From assembly GCA_015075515.1 (NCBI GenBank), contig JABTUE010000001.1, positions 744,001-808,000 on the forward strand: a DNA stretch of 64,000 bases. The letters run 5' to 3'. Under the pieces are notes generated by a model, which had not been told where the DNA came from, searched no databases, and saw only the letters and a list, made by a program, of their open reading frames with translations. Position 1 is the stretch's first letter. Every line of letters begins with the position of its first letter. Made by a program: the position numbers and the translations under genes. This document shows, in pieces, positions 51,796 to 59,971 of this stretch. Source of the stretch: Planctomycetota bacterium (GTDB lineage: Bacteria > Planctomycetota > UBA8742 > UBA2392).

Positions 51796-54096
51796 ATGAA
51801 GATTGTCAGCATCGGCGGCGGGCCGGCGGGGCTGTACTTCGCGATCCTGATGAAAAAGCAGGATCCGGCCCACGACATCACCGTTGTGGAACGCAACCGG
51901 CCTGACGACACGTTCGGTTGGGGCGTGGTGTTTTCCGACGAAACCCTGGGCGGCTTTGAGACCGCCGACAAACCCAGCCACGACCGCATCCGCAAAGAGT
52001 TCGCCTACTGGCCCGACATTGACACGTACATCCACGGCCAGTGCATCCGCAGCACCGGCCACGGCTTTGCCGGCATGTCGCGCAAGCGCATGCTGAACAT
52101 TTTGCAGGAGCGCTGCGCCGAACTGGGCGTGAAACTGCAATTCCAGCGCGAAGTCAGATCCGTGCGCGAGTTTTCCGGCGCCGACCTGATTCTGGCTGCC
52201 GACGGCGTGAACTCGACAATCCGCGAGGAACTCAAGACCCACTTCCAGCCCGAGATTGACTGGCGCAAGTGCAAGTTTTCCTGGCTGGGCGCGAACTTCC
52301 GCCTGCCGGCCTTTACCTTCATCTATGAAGAGAACGAACACGGCCTGTTCACCGTGCACGCCTATCCGTTCGAAAAGGACCTGAGCACGTTCATTGTCGA
52401 GTGCCGCGAAGAAACCTGGAAGCGCGCCGGGCTGGATCGTGCTGACGAAGCCGCGACCATCGCCTATTGCGAAAAGCTGTTCGGCAGGCACATGGGCGGG
52501 CACAGGTTGCTGGCCAACCGCAGCCTGTGGCGCACCTTTCCCACCATTCGCAACAAGACCTGGGTGCATGACAACGTGGTGCTGATGGGTGACGCCGCCC
52601 ACACCGCGCATTTCAGCATCGGCAGCGGCACCAAGCTGGCCATGGAAGACGCGATTGAACTGGCGCGGGCCTTTGGAGACCTGAAAGGCCGGCCCGTGAA
52701 CGCCGTGCTGGGCGAGTACGAAAAGCGCCGCCGGGACGAAGTCGCACGTTTGCAGAAGACCGCCCAGACCAGCCTTGAGTGGTACGAAAACGTCGCCCGC
52801 TACTACAAGACCCAGACGCCGGTCCAGTTCACCTTCAACCAGCTCACCCGCAGCAAACGCATCACCTACGACAACCTGCGCCTGCGTGACCCGGCGTTTG
52901 TGGATCGGGCCACGCAATGGTTTGCCGAAAACAACCCGCACAAAAACGCAACCGTGGCCGTGCCCGCCTATGCCGGGGGCACGCCGTCGGATACGGCGGG
53001 CCGGCAGTCGGCCGGCGCGCCTCCGATCTTTCAGCCCTTTGCCTTGCGCGGCATGACACTGGCCAACCGCCTGGTGGTCAGCCCGATGTGCATGTATTCC
53101 TGCGACGACGGCCTGCCCACCGACTGGCACCTGGTGCACCTGGGTTCGCGCGCGATTGGCGGCGCCGGGCTGGTCATCACCGAGGCCACGCACGTCAGCG
53201 CCGCGGGGCGCATCAGCCCCGGCTGTGCCGGCCTGTACAAACCCGAACACATGGTGGCCTGGAAGCGCGTGGTCGAGTTCGTGCACGGCCACAGCCGCGC
53301 GCGCATCGGTATTCAGCTTGCGCATGCCGGGCGCAAGGGCAGCACCGACCTGCCGTGGCTGGGCGGCAAGCCTTTGGCGGGCGTGCAGGCCTGGGAAACG
53401 CTGGCCCCCAGCGCGATCCCGTACAAGGACTGGCACGTGCCGCGCGAAATGACCGCCGCGGACATGGAACAGGTGCGGCAGCAGTTCGTGCAGTCGGCCC
53501 GATGGGCCGAACAGGCCGGCTTTGACATGCTCGAGCTGCACTATGCCCACGGCTACCTGATGAGCACGTTCATCAGTCCGCTGACCAACAGGCGCAGCGA
53601 CGGATACGGCGGCAGTCTGGAAGCGCGCATGCGCTTTCCGCTGGAGGTGTTCGCGGCCGTGCGCGCCGTGTGGCCCGACCACAAGCCGATCAGCGTGCGC
53701 CTGAGCTGCACCGAGTGGCACCCCCAGGGGCTGAGCGACGCCGACCGCGTGCAGATCGGCCGGATGCTCAAGGACGCCGGCTGCGACATCATTGATTGCA
53801 GCGCCGGCGGCGTGGTGCCCGACCAGCAGCCGGTCTACGGCCGCATGTTCCAGGCCCCGTTCAGCGATCTCATCCGCAACGAGGCCGGCATCGCCACCAT
53901 GAGTGTGGGCAACATCCAGGACGCCGACCAGGGCAACACGCTGCTTTTGAGCGGCCGGGCCGACCTGATCGTGATGGCGCGCCCGCACCTGAGCGACCCG
54001 TACCTGATGCTGCACGCCGCCGAAAAATACGGAGTTGAGGACCAGTACTGGCCGCCGCAGTACCTGGCGGTCAAACCAGCGCGCAGAAAAGGCTGA
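51796..54096 (+). CDS. Fused FAD monooxygenase-Old Yellow Enzyme (anthraniloyl-/salicylyl-CoA type)
   Basis: A 766-residue two-domain flavoprotein. Residues 1-~395 are a class A FAD monooxygenase: [10 protein letters not shown] (7-16), [16 protein letters not shown], and [26 protein letters not shown] with the GD motif. After a linker, residues ~408-755 are an OYE-type FMN reductase: [34 protein letters not shown], and [27 protein letters not shown]. This domain order defines anthraniloyl-CoA monooxygenase/reductase and bifunctional salicylyl-CoA 5-hydroxylase, which hydroxylate an aromatic CoA thioester and then reduce the ring. CoA ligase and downstream genes are not adjacent, so the substrate is inferred. 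Confidence 0.88.
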   Translation: MKIVSIGGGPAGLYFAILMKKQDPAHDITVVERNRPDDTFGWGVVFSDETLGGFETADKPSHDRIRKEFAYWPDIDTYIHGQCIRSTGHGFAGMSRKRMLNILQERCAELGVKLQFQREVRSVREFSGADLILAADGVNSTIREELKTHFQPEIDWRKCKFSWLGANFRLPAFTFIYEENEHGLFTVHAYPFEKDLSTFIVECREETWKRAGLDRADEAATIAYCEKLFGRHMGGHRLLANRSLWRTFPTIRNKTWVHDNVVLMGDAAHTAHFSIGSGTKLAMEDAIELARAFGDLKGRPVNAVLGEYEKRRRDEVARLQKTAQTSLEWYENVARYYKTQTPVQFTFNQLTRSKRITYDNLRLRDPAFVDRATQWFAENNPHKNATVAVPAYAGGTPSDTAGRQSAGAPPIFQPFALRGMTLANRLVVSPMCMYSCDDGLPTDWHLVHLGSRAIGGAGLVITEATHVSAAGRISPGCAGLYKPEHMVAWKRVVEFVHGHSRARIGIQLAHAGRKGSTDLPWLGGKPLAGVQAWETLAPSAIPYKDWHVPREMTAADMEQVRQQFVQSARWAEQAGFDMLELHYAHGYLMSTFISPLTNRRSDGYGGSLEARMRFPLEVFAAVRAVWPDHKPISVRLSCTEWHPQGLSDADRVQIGRMLKDAGCDIIDCSAGGVVPDQQPVYGRMFQAPFSDLIRNEAGIATMSVGNIQDADQGNTLLLSGRADLIVMARPHLSDPYLMLHAAEKYGVEDQYWPPQYLAVKPARRKG

Positions 54097-54103
54097 GTTG
54101 CCA

Positions 54104-54161
54104 AGCCGCGAAAAGGCGAAACCACGATAAAAGACTTTTGCGCTTTCGCTTTTTCGCGGCT
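54104..54161 (+). repeat. Long 18-bp hairpin before dut
   Basis: Arms 54104-54121 and 54144-54161 pair over 18 bp with one G-U, loop of 22 bases. It lies 7 bases after the monooxygenase stop and ends 11 bases before the dut ATG. It may terminate the upstream mRNA or influence dut initiation, since no strong ribosome site is visible between. Confidence 0.7.
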
Positions 54162-54172
54162 AAGCCGTCTCC

Positions 54173-54619
54173 ATGACCGTTCCGATCAAACTCAAACGTT
54201 TGCCCCACGGCGAGGGGCTGGCCTTGCCGGCCTGCCAGACGGCCCACGCCGCCGGCGCCGACGTGCAGGCCGCGCTGTCCGCGCCGCTGGTTCTCCGGCC
54301 CGGCGGGCGCGAGCTGGTGCCCACGGGCTTCTGCTACGAGATTCCGCCGGGGTATGAAATGCAGGTGCGGCCGCGCTCGGGTCTGGCGCTGAAGCACGGC
54401 ATCACGGTGCTCAACGCGCCGGGCACGATAGACGCCGACTATCGCGGCGAACTCAAGGTGCTGCTGGTGAACCACGGGCAGGAGCCGTTTGAAATCCGGC
54501 GCGGCGAACGCATCGCCCAGATCGTGGTCGCGCCGGTCAGTCGCGCCACTTTTACCGAAGCGGACAGTCTAGGCGACACCACCCGCGGCAGCGGCGGCTT
54601 CGGCTCCACCGGAAAGTGA
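54173..54619 (+). CDS. dut: dUTP diphosphatase
   Basis: A 148-residue trimeric dUTPase that hydrolyses dUTP to dUMP and PPi, keeping uracil out of DNA. All five motifs are visible: SxGAD-like [23 protein letters not shown] (motif 2), [17 protein letters not shown] (motif 3), [10 protein letters not shown] (motif 4) and the C-terminal [11 protein letters not shown] (motif 5). ATG 54173 follows directly on a hairpin; the ribosome site is weak. Length is normal. Confidence 0.97.
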   Translation: MTVPIKLKRLPHGEGLALPACQTAHAAGADVQAALSAPLVLRPGGRELVPTGFCYEIPPGYEMQVRPRSGLALKHGITVLNAPGTIDADYRGELKVLLVNHGQEPFEIRRGERIAQIVVAPVSRATFTEADSLGDTTRGSGGFGSTGK

Positions 54620-54692
54620 CGCGATTTTCACCCCGCGCGGAAATTTCCGTAACGTCACCCGCAATCACACGGTAGGTGATGCGGAGACGATC

Positions 54693-54854
54693 ATGCGGGC
54701 CGCCCCGATTCATCCGGTGTCTTACGACAAACTCGCCACCGCGACCGAGGCACGCCGTCGGCGCCGGCGGCGCCTGACGCAACTGCTTGACACCCTGCGG
54801 CGTCGCGCGCAACTGGAACAGGCCCTGCTTCACACCCGCACCCCCGCCGCCTGA
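54693..54854 (+). CDS. Small Arg-rich basic protein, 53 residues
   Basis: A short frame starting ATG 54693, with GGAGA 8 bases upstream, and ending TGA at 54854. The product (starts MRAAPIHPVSYDKL, middle has six Arg in a row, ends HTRTPAA) is strongly basic and helical from residue 18 on. A strong terminator follows 15 bases later, which supports it as a real gene. It lies between dut and the convergent SLOG gene. A small nucleic-acid- or ribosome-binding role is conceivable; no family was recognised. Confidence 0.65.
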   Translation: MRAAPIHPVSYDKLATATEARRRRRRRLTQLLDTLRRRAQLEQALLHTRTPAA

Positions 54855-54869
54855 TCCGCCGCCACACGC

Positions 54870-54906
54870 GACAAGGCCGCGCCACACCGGGCGCGGCCTT
54901 GTCTTT
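54870..54906 (+). terminator. Rho-independent-type terminator
   Basis: A perfect 14-bp stem (54870-54883 with 54890-54903), loop ACACCG, then TTTG. It follows the 53-residue gene and precedes the convergent SLOG gene by 17 bases. Confidence 0.8.
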
Positions 54907-54919
54907 GGGTACGGCCGGT

Positions 54920-55393
54920 TTACCGGAAAACGCGCAGCAGCAGGTCTTTGACCGCGCCCTGCAGGCCGGCGCTTTCGCTTTCGCGCGAGCCGGCAACGTT
55001 CAGCACGCGAATCTTGTTTTCGCCCAGCCAGGCCTTCACGCGGCGCACCGCGTCGTCGGTGGGTTCAATGTTCAGGTCAAGGTGCAGGCAGGGCTTGCCG
55101 TGCTTGCGGGCCAGTTCCGCCGTCTGGCGCGGCCCGCCGGTCAGGCGCCCGAACGTCAGCAGCAGCGTGCCGTCGGCGTCGCGCACGTTGTCTTCGTTGC
55201 GTTCGGAATGGTCGTTGCTGCCTTCCTTCAGGCGATAGCGCGGCGGCAGCGCGCCGTCGTCGGCCTTGCGGCCGCGCGGGCAGGTGCCGCCGTGGGGAAG
55301 TCCAAGCTCCAGCGCGGCGTCAAGTCCGCCGCGGTCGGCTCCGGTCAATCCGCCGGAAATGATCGTAATCGGTGTCGGGGTTGTCGTTTTCAT
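54920..55393 (-). CDS. SLOG-fold putative molybdenum-carrier protein
   Basis: A 157-residue Rossmann-like protein of the SLOG superfamily. ISGGLTGADRGGLDAALELGLPHGG and PRGRKADDG, then NVRDADGTLLLTFGRLTGGPRQT, are the signatures of the family annotated as putative molybdenum carrier (related to MoCo carrier proteins and DprA/LOG folds). It probably binds a nucleotide-like or cofactor ligand. No molybdopterin synthesis genes are in the window, so the molybdenum link is uncertain. It is divergent from the cytochrome gene. Confidence 0.82.
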   Translation of the reverse strand: MKTTTPTPITIISGGLTGADRGGLDAALELGLPHGGTCPRGRKADDGALPPRYRLKEGSNDHSERNEDNVRDADGTLLLTFGRLTGGPRQTAELARKHGKPCLHLDLNIEPTDDAVRRVKAWLGENKIRVLNVAGSRESESAGLQGAVKDLLLRVFR

Positions 55394-55499
55394 TGTCCAG
55401 AGTCTCGGTGTGCGGGGGGCCGGATGTTACAAAGACAGGGCCAAAAGGAAGAAAAAAGCCGGAACGAATTCCGTCAGACGCATAACGCTCCGCACCACC

Positions 55500-56711
55500 A
55501 TGGACCGCCTGAAGCTTGCCAACATCGTGCTGTTTGCCGCCGGACTCGGCCTGGTGGTGGTGGGCACTGTGCTGATGCTCACCAGCCCGTCCGGGCTGCC
55601 GGACAGCATGAACGACCCGGACGCCATTCCGCAGGGCCAGGCGCTGATCGCCGCCGGCGAGCAACTGGTGCGCGAGCACAACTGCAACTTCTGCCACCGC
55701 ACCCAGCGCCCGGACAAACACCCCGAAGTGCGCGACAACTGCCAGTTGTGCCATCAGTATCACAACCGGCCGGAAAACCTCGCCCCGCCACTGGAGCACA
55801 TTGCCGAACGCCGCCCCGAGGCATGGATCCGCCGCTATCTGCGCTATCCGTACAAGCTGCGGCCGAACTCGCCCGACCGCATGCCCGACCTGTCGCTGTC
55901 TGACCGGACGATTGAAATTCTCACCCGCTATCTGGTGGCCCAGGCACGCCCGGTGCCCGGCGATCCCGTGGCGCGCGAGCCCAACCCCGACCCGGCAAAG
56001 ATCGAGCAAGGCCGCGCGCTGTTCCGCAAGTACGGCTGCGACGGCTGCCACAACACCGGCCAGCCCGACTGGCAGCCCGAGCGCCGGGCCGACGGCTCGC
56101 TGGTCCAGCCCGCGGCGGTGTTCGCTCCCGACCTGGCCAATGCCTTCAACCGCCTGCGGCCTGAATGGACCGCCGCCGCGATTGCCGACCCCGGCCGCTG
56201 GATGCCCTGGTCCGGCATGCCGCCCCAGCCGATGCAGCCGCACGAACCCGAACTGCTGGCCTGGTATGTGTTCAACCTGGGCCCGCGCCACCAGACCCGG
56301 GTGGATCACCACCGTGTCGAGGCGATTTTGCGCGCGCGCTGCAACGGCTGCCACTACGGCCCCGACCCCAAGGCCGGTCCGTCCACCAACCCTGAGGGTG
56401 GCGCGGGCTGGCTGGGTATCTGGGGCCGCCCGCGCAGGCTGGATTTGATGAGTCTCGAAGGTCTGATGCGCGGGGCTGTGGATGACCTGGGGCGGCCCCG
56501 GCCGACGGTGGTTCCGTATGCGGAAAATTCGCCGCTGTTGATGCACCTGAAAGGGCTCAAGCAGCCGCACATGCCCTTTGGGGCCGAGCCGCTGCCGCCG
56601 GAGGAAATCGCGGAACTGGAGGACTGGATCCGCGGCGGCGCCCCGGTACCGGCGGTCAAGGACGGCATCAAGGTCGCGCCACCGATCGAGATGGGCAATG
56701 GCGGGGGCTGA
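55500..56711 (+). CDS. Membrane-anchored tetraheme c-type cytochrome
   Basis: A 403-residue cytochrome with an N-terminal membrane anchor (LANIVLFAAGLGLVVVGTVLML, residues 6-27). Four CxxCH heme sites are at Cys62-His66, Cys81-His85, Cys180-His184 and Cys281-His285. The first two are 19 residues apart, like a compact diheme unit; the last is followed by a planctomycete-style cytochrome segment (EAILRARCNGCHYGPD). Pro/Met-rich stretches could give distal Met ligands. It would carry electrons at the outer face of the membrane, but no oxidase or other redox gene is adjacent. ATG 55500 starts the anchor directly. Confidence 0.88.
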   Translation: MDRLKLANIVLFAAGLGLVVVGTVLMLTSPSGLPDSMNDPDAIPQGQALIAAGEQLVREHNCNFCHRTQRPDKHPEVRDNCQLCHQYHNRPENLAPPLEHIAERRPEAWIRRYLRYPYKLRPNSPDRMPDLSLSDRTIEILTRYLVAQARPVPGDPVAREPNPDPAKIEQGRALFRKYGCDGCHNTGQPDWQPERRADGSLVQPAAVFAPDLANAFNRLRPEWTAAAIADPGRWMPWSGMPPQPMQPHEPELLAWYVFNLGPRHQTRVDHHRVEAILRARCNGCHYGPDPKAGPSTNPEGGAGWLGIWGRPRRLDLMSLEGLMRGAVDDLGRPRPTVVPYAENSPLLMHLKGLKQPHMPFGAEPLPPEEIAELEDWIRGGAPVPAVKDGIKVAPPIEMGNGGG

Positions 56712-56720
56712 TGTCGCGGC

Positions 56721-58223
56721 TCAGAACTCGGCGCCGATGCGCAGCAGATAAAACGTGTTGGGCACGTCGTTGGGCACGTTGCGCTGCTGTTTGAAGTCTT
56801 CCTCGTTGAAGACGACCTCGAACCCCAGAATCACGTTGCGCGCCAGCGTGAAGTTGACGCCCAGCATGAACTCGCGCCGGTTGGCGGCAAAGCCCGCCGC
56901 GTCGGCCAGGCTGAAGCCCGCGACCGCGCCGCTGGAAACCCGCAGCGGGTGACCAAACGGGTCGGTGGCATCCAGCGGGTTGTCGTCGTTGTTGGTCACC
57001 AGTTCTGAATACCGGAACATCGGGGTGATGCGCAGAAAGTACGGTATGCGCGGCAGCTCAAACGTGTAGCGCACATCCACACCCCAGGCGTTGCGCACAA
57101 ACCGGCCGTCTTCGGCGTGCACGTAGTGGCCTTGCAGCACCAGATCGCCCCCGCCCACACGCAGGGCAAAATCCAGGTTGGCGCCCATGCGCCACTTGGC
57201 CCGCAGCACCCGCCCGCTGGGGTCGTCCTGTGTGCCGCCCTTGAACGGCACGCGCTGCAGGCCCTCAATCAGCGCCGTTTCGTTGTAGCTCAGGCGGTCC
57301 ACGCTGCCCCAGGCCAGCACGTTGAGGAAGTTCGTGTTCTGGCGCGTCCAGCCCTCGGGCGTGAAGTGCGCGTTGTTGCGCAGAAAACTGTTGGCGTTGA
57401 AATCCCAGATGAAGCCGCCGCCGAACTCCAGTTGCAGGTACCGGCTGATCTCGCGCTTGTCGCCAAGGCCGCGGATATAGCGGGTCTTGTCATCGGCCAG
57501 AATCGGGTAGTTGTTGCTTTCATCCACCTGGCCAAAGCCCAGCAGGTTGCCGTCGCTGAGCGCGCCGATCAGGTACAGGCTGTCCAGAAACCGCGCCGTG
57601 TAACGGATCTGGGCCACCTCGTCCTGGTGAAATGCGCGCTGCCCCAGTGCCATCGTTTCGCCGGCGCGGCTCTGGCGCCAGAAGTGACCGTCCACGCCGA
57701 ACAGAAAGCTGTCGCGGTACGCGCCGCCGGGCAGAAACTGGCTCAGCGGGCGGTTGTAGACAATCACCGCCCGCGGAATCTCAATGATTTCTTCATCCAG
57801 CAGCGTGTAGTCGCCGTTGAACCGGATCTCCAGCTCGCTTTCCACAATGTCACTGTAGGCCGCGAACACGCTGATCCAGGCCCGGCCCAGCGCAATGCCG
57901 TTGGGCGCGCGCCGGCCGCCGTCGGGCTGGTCGCCGCTGGACGACTTCTGGGCCTGGCGGTACTTGGTCATCACCCCGCCGGCGAATTCAAGGAACAACT
58001 GGCGGCGCGACCGCAGCGGCGCGAAATCGTCCATGCGCCGGCGCACGGCCACGTCCACTTCTTCTTCAATCATGGCCTGCACTTCGGCGGCGCCCGGCGC
58101 CCGTGCCGGCGCCAGCGGGGCGTCTTTGGGGGGTTGTTCGCGCGGCGGCGGGTCATCCACCGGCGGCTGGGCGGCCAGGCCGGCGCTGGCCAGCAGAATC
58201 AGACCTGTCAGGACGGTTTTCAT
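56721..58223 (-). CDS. Outer-membrane beta-barrel/porin-like protein
   Basis: A 500-residue protein with a Sec signal (MKTVLTGLILLASAGLAAQ). A Pro-rich linker and a short helix (EVQAMIEEEVDVAVRRRMDDFA) precede ~420 residues of alternating beta strands rich in aromatic and charged residues, e.g. YIRGLGDKREISRYLQLEFGGGFIWDFNA. The last residue is Phe in LLRIGAEF, the classic outer-membrane-barrel C terminus. It probably forms a phosphate-selective-porin-like channel, inferred from overall layout. This supports a diderm envelope. It is divergent from the PP2C gene. Confidence 0.8.
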   Translation of the reverse strand: MKTVLTGLILLASAGLAAQPPVDDPPPREQPPKDAPLAPARAPGAAEVQAMIEEEVDVAVRRRMDDFAPLRSRRQLFLEFAGGVMTKYRQAQKSSSGDQPDGGRRAPNGIALGRAWISVFAAYSDIVESELEIRFNGDYTLLDEEIIEIPRAVIVYNRPLSQFLPGGAYRDSFLFGVDGHFWRQSRAGETMALGQRAFHQDEVAQIRYTARFLDSLYLIGALSDGNLLGFGQVDESNNYPILADDKTRYIRGLGDKREISRYLQLEFGGGFIWDFNANSFLRNNAHFTPEGWTRQNTNFLNVLAWGSVDRLSYNETALIEGLQRVPFKGGTQDDPSGRVLRAKWRMGANLDFALRVGGGDLVLQGHYVHAEDGRFVRNAWGVDVRYTFELPRIPYFLRITPMFRYSELVTNNDDNPLDATDPFGHPLRVSSGAVAGFSLADAAGFAANRREFMLGVNFTLARNVILGFEVVFNEEDFKQQRNVPNDVPNTFYLLRIGAEF

Positions 58224-58325
58224 CGGGGCGGGATTGTCGGCCCGTTGGGGCCTCAGGTCAACGACGCCTTGCACTTTGTGCAATCAGTTCGATAATGACC
58301 AGTCTCTGACAACACCTTGGGCAAC

Positions 58326-58353
58326 TTGACAGAGAGGGCTGTGCTGGTACTTT
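58326..58353 (+). promoter_or_regulatory. Sigma-70-type promoter of the PP2C gene
   Basis: TTGACA (58326-58331) and TACTTT (58348-58353) with a 16-base spacer, 50 bases before the PP2C start. The -35 is perfect. Confidence 0.6.
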
Positions 58354-58402
58354 CGTCGGATTAACCAGCACGAACGTCGGCATTGGCGCGGAGTGTTACC
58401 GC

Positions 58403-59170
58403 ATGCCTCAAACGGATGCCGGTTCTAAGGACGGCGTCATGGTCGTAAAGATGCACACGGCCACGGATGTCGGTCTGCAACGCAAGAACAACGAAGATTC
58501 TTGCGCAATTGTAGACGAATCCGGGCTTTGCGTCGTCGCCGACGGCATGGGCGGCCATTTGGGCGGCGAAATTGCCTCCAACATCGCCATTGAAACCGTG
58601 ACCGAGGCCTTCAAGGCCCGGGGCCGCGAAGGCGACGAGCGCAAAGACGCCGAGCTGCTGACCAAGTGCATCAAGAACGCCAACAAGGAAATCTACCGGC
58701 GCGGCAACGCCGACCCGGCGCTGAAGAACATGGGCACCACGATTGTCGCCGTGGCGCTGGGCCGCGACTACGTCGTGACCGCCAACGTGGGCGACAGCCG
58801 CATTTACCGCCTGCGCGGGGGCGAACTGGCCCAGATCAGCGAAGACCATTCGTGGGTCGGTGAACTGCGCAAAAAGAACCTGATCAGCGAAGAAGACGCC
58901 CGCAGCCACCCGCTGAAGAACATCATCACCCGCGCCCTGGGCATGGAGCCCGGCGTTGAAGTGGACGTGAAGTGGGACAAGATCAAGACCGGCGACATCT
59001 ATCTGCTGTGCAGCGACGGTTTGACCGACCTGGTCACTGACGGCGAAATCCTCAAGGTCATGGTCAAGCACGGCCATAACCTGGAAGCCATGGCGGCCGA
59101 ACTGATTGAACAGGCCAACGCCGGCGGCGGCACGGACAACATCACGGTGGGTCTTTGCCTGGTTGAATAG
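58403..59170 (+). CDS. PP2C family protein phosphatase
   Basis: A 255-residue PPM/PP2C Ser/Thr phosphatase of the Stp1 type that counteracts Hanks kinases. Metal-binding motifs: DVGLQRKNNEDS, VVADGMGGH, TIVAVALG, NVGDSRIYRLRGG, LLCSDGLTDLV and GGTDNITVGL. No transmembrane segment is present. The next gene (ECF sigma factor) starts 82 bases later, so they may belong to one transcript that links phosphorylation control to transcription. It could reverse phosphorylation by the kinase at 39166. Confidence 0.95.
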   Translation: MPQTDAGSKDGVMVVKMHTATDVGLQRKNNEDSCAIVDESGLCVVADGMGGHLGGEIASNIAIETVTEAFKARGREGDERKDAELLTKCIKNANKEIYRRGNADPALKNMGTTIVAVALGRDYVVTANVGDSRIYRLRGGELAQISEDHSWVGELRKKNLISEEDARSHPLKNIITRALGMEPGVEVDVKWDKIKTGDIYLLCSDGLTDLVTDGEILKVMVKHGHNLEAMAAELIEQANAGGGTDNITVGLCLVE

Positions 59171-59252
59171 ACCGGCCGGGGTTGCCCCGACGTCACACTG
59201 AATTTCCGGAATCTGTTGAGGTTTTTCGGCCCTTGCGGCGTCTCATGTTGCT

Positions 59253-59792
59253 GTGGCGATAGAAACCACGCAGCAGACCGATGGCGAACTGGCCGCCGCG
59301 TACCTTCGCGGCGACATTCGGGCGTTTGAGCAACTGTATGACCGGCACCGGCGCGGTCTGTTCGGTTACGCGCTGGCGCTGTGCGCAGACGCCGCCCTGG
59401 CCGCCGACGCGGCCCAGGACACCTGGCTTGCGGTGGTGGAACAGACCCGGCAGTTCGCGGCGGCGCGCAACTTCCGGGCGTACCTGTACCGGGCCGCGCG
59501 CAACCGGGTGCTGGAACTGGCGCGGGCGGCCGGCCGGGCGCGGCGCGCGGCGCAGAACGCGGCCCCGCTGGTGCGGCCCGTGACGGCCGACGCCGAAACC
59601 GCCGCCCGGTTGAACGCGGCATTGCTGGAACTGCCGCCGGAACAGCGTGAGGTGGTACTCTTGAGAATCTACGAAGACATGACCTTTCCCGAAATCGCCG
59701 AAGTTACGGGCCTGCCCGTCAAGACCATTGAGTCCCGCCAGCGTCTGGCGCTGGAAAAACTGCGCGCCGCCCTGCCCGAGGACACGCCATGA
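59253..59792 (+). CDS. ECF-type RNA polymerase sigma factor
   Basis: A 179-residue sigma-70-family factor of the extracytoplasmic-function group. Region 2 is AAAYLRGDIRAFEQLYDRHRRGLFGYALALCADAALAADAAQDTWLAVVE; region 4 is LPPEQREVVLLRIYEDMTFPEIAEVTGLPVKTIESRQRLALEKL with the HTH. GTG 59253 starts the gene. Its stop overlaps an ATG at 59789 (ATGA), from which a short anti-sigma-like stretch follows. It would direct a stress or envelope regulon, target unknown. Confidence 0.92.
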   Translation: MAIETTQQTDGELAAAYLRGDIRAFEQLYDRHRRGLFGYALALCADAALAADAAQDTWLAVVEQTRQFAAARNFRAYLYRAARNRVLELARAAGRARRAAQNAAPLVRPVTADAETAARLNAALLELPPEQREVVLLRIYEDMTFPEIAEVTGLPVKTIESRQRLALEKLRAALPEDTP

Positions 59793-59971
59793 GCCCGGAC
59801 CCCCTTGGCCCCGGCCGCTTTCAAGGCCCCACGCCGCCGCCTGACCTGGACCGCAAGGTGCTGTCCGCGGCGCGCGGCAAGGCCGCGCAAAACCCGGCGC
59901 GGGATTCCGAAACTGCACAAAGTTCGTACATTGGTAAGTCCGGTAGCCCCGTTCAGGGCAGGGAGCCATCA
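59789..59971 (+). other. Possible anti-sigma-like N-terminal extension or remnant
   Basis: In frame with the downstream zinc-ribbon gene, starting at ATG 59789 overlapping the sigma-factor stop with GAGGA upstream. Residues 1-37 (PPPDLDRKVLSAARG) resemble the start of ECF anti-sigma proteins. From about 59900 codons turn AT-rich at third positions (12 of 28 A/T, unlike the neighbours), suggesting noncoding DNA before ATG 59972. Either the metalloprotein really begins here (891 residues), or this is a decayed anti-sigma gene. Confidence 0.4.

Noticed and set aside
50503..54015. 1170-codon minus-strand frame
   Set aside because: Only the 51615 start with signal peptide is real; the rest is antisense to the monooxygenase.
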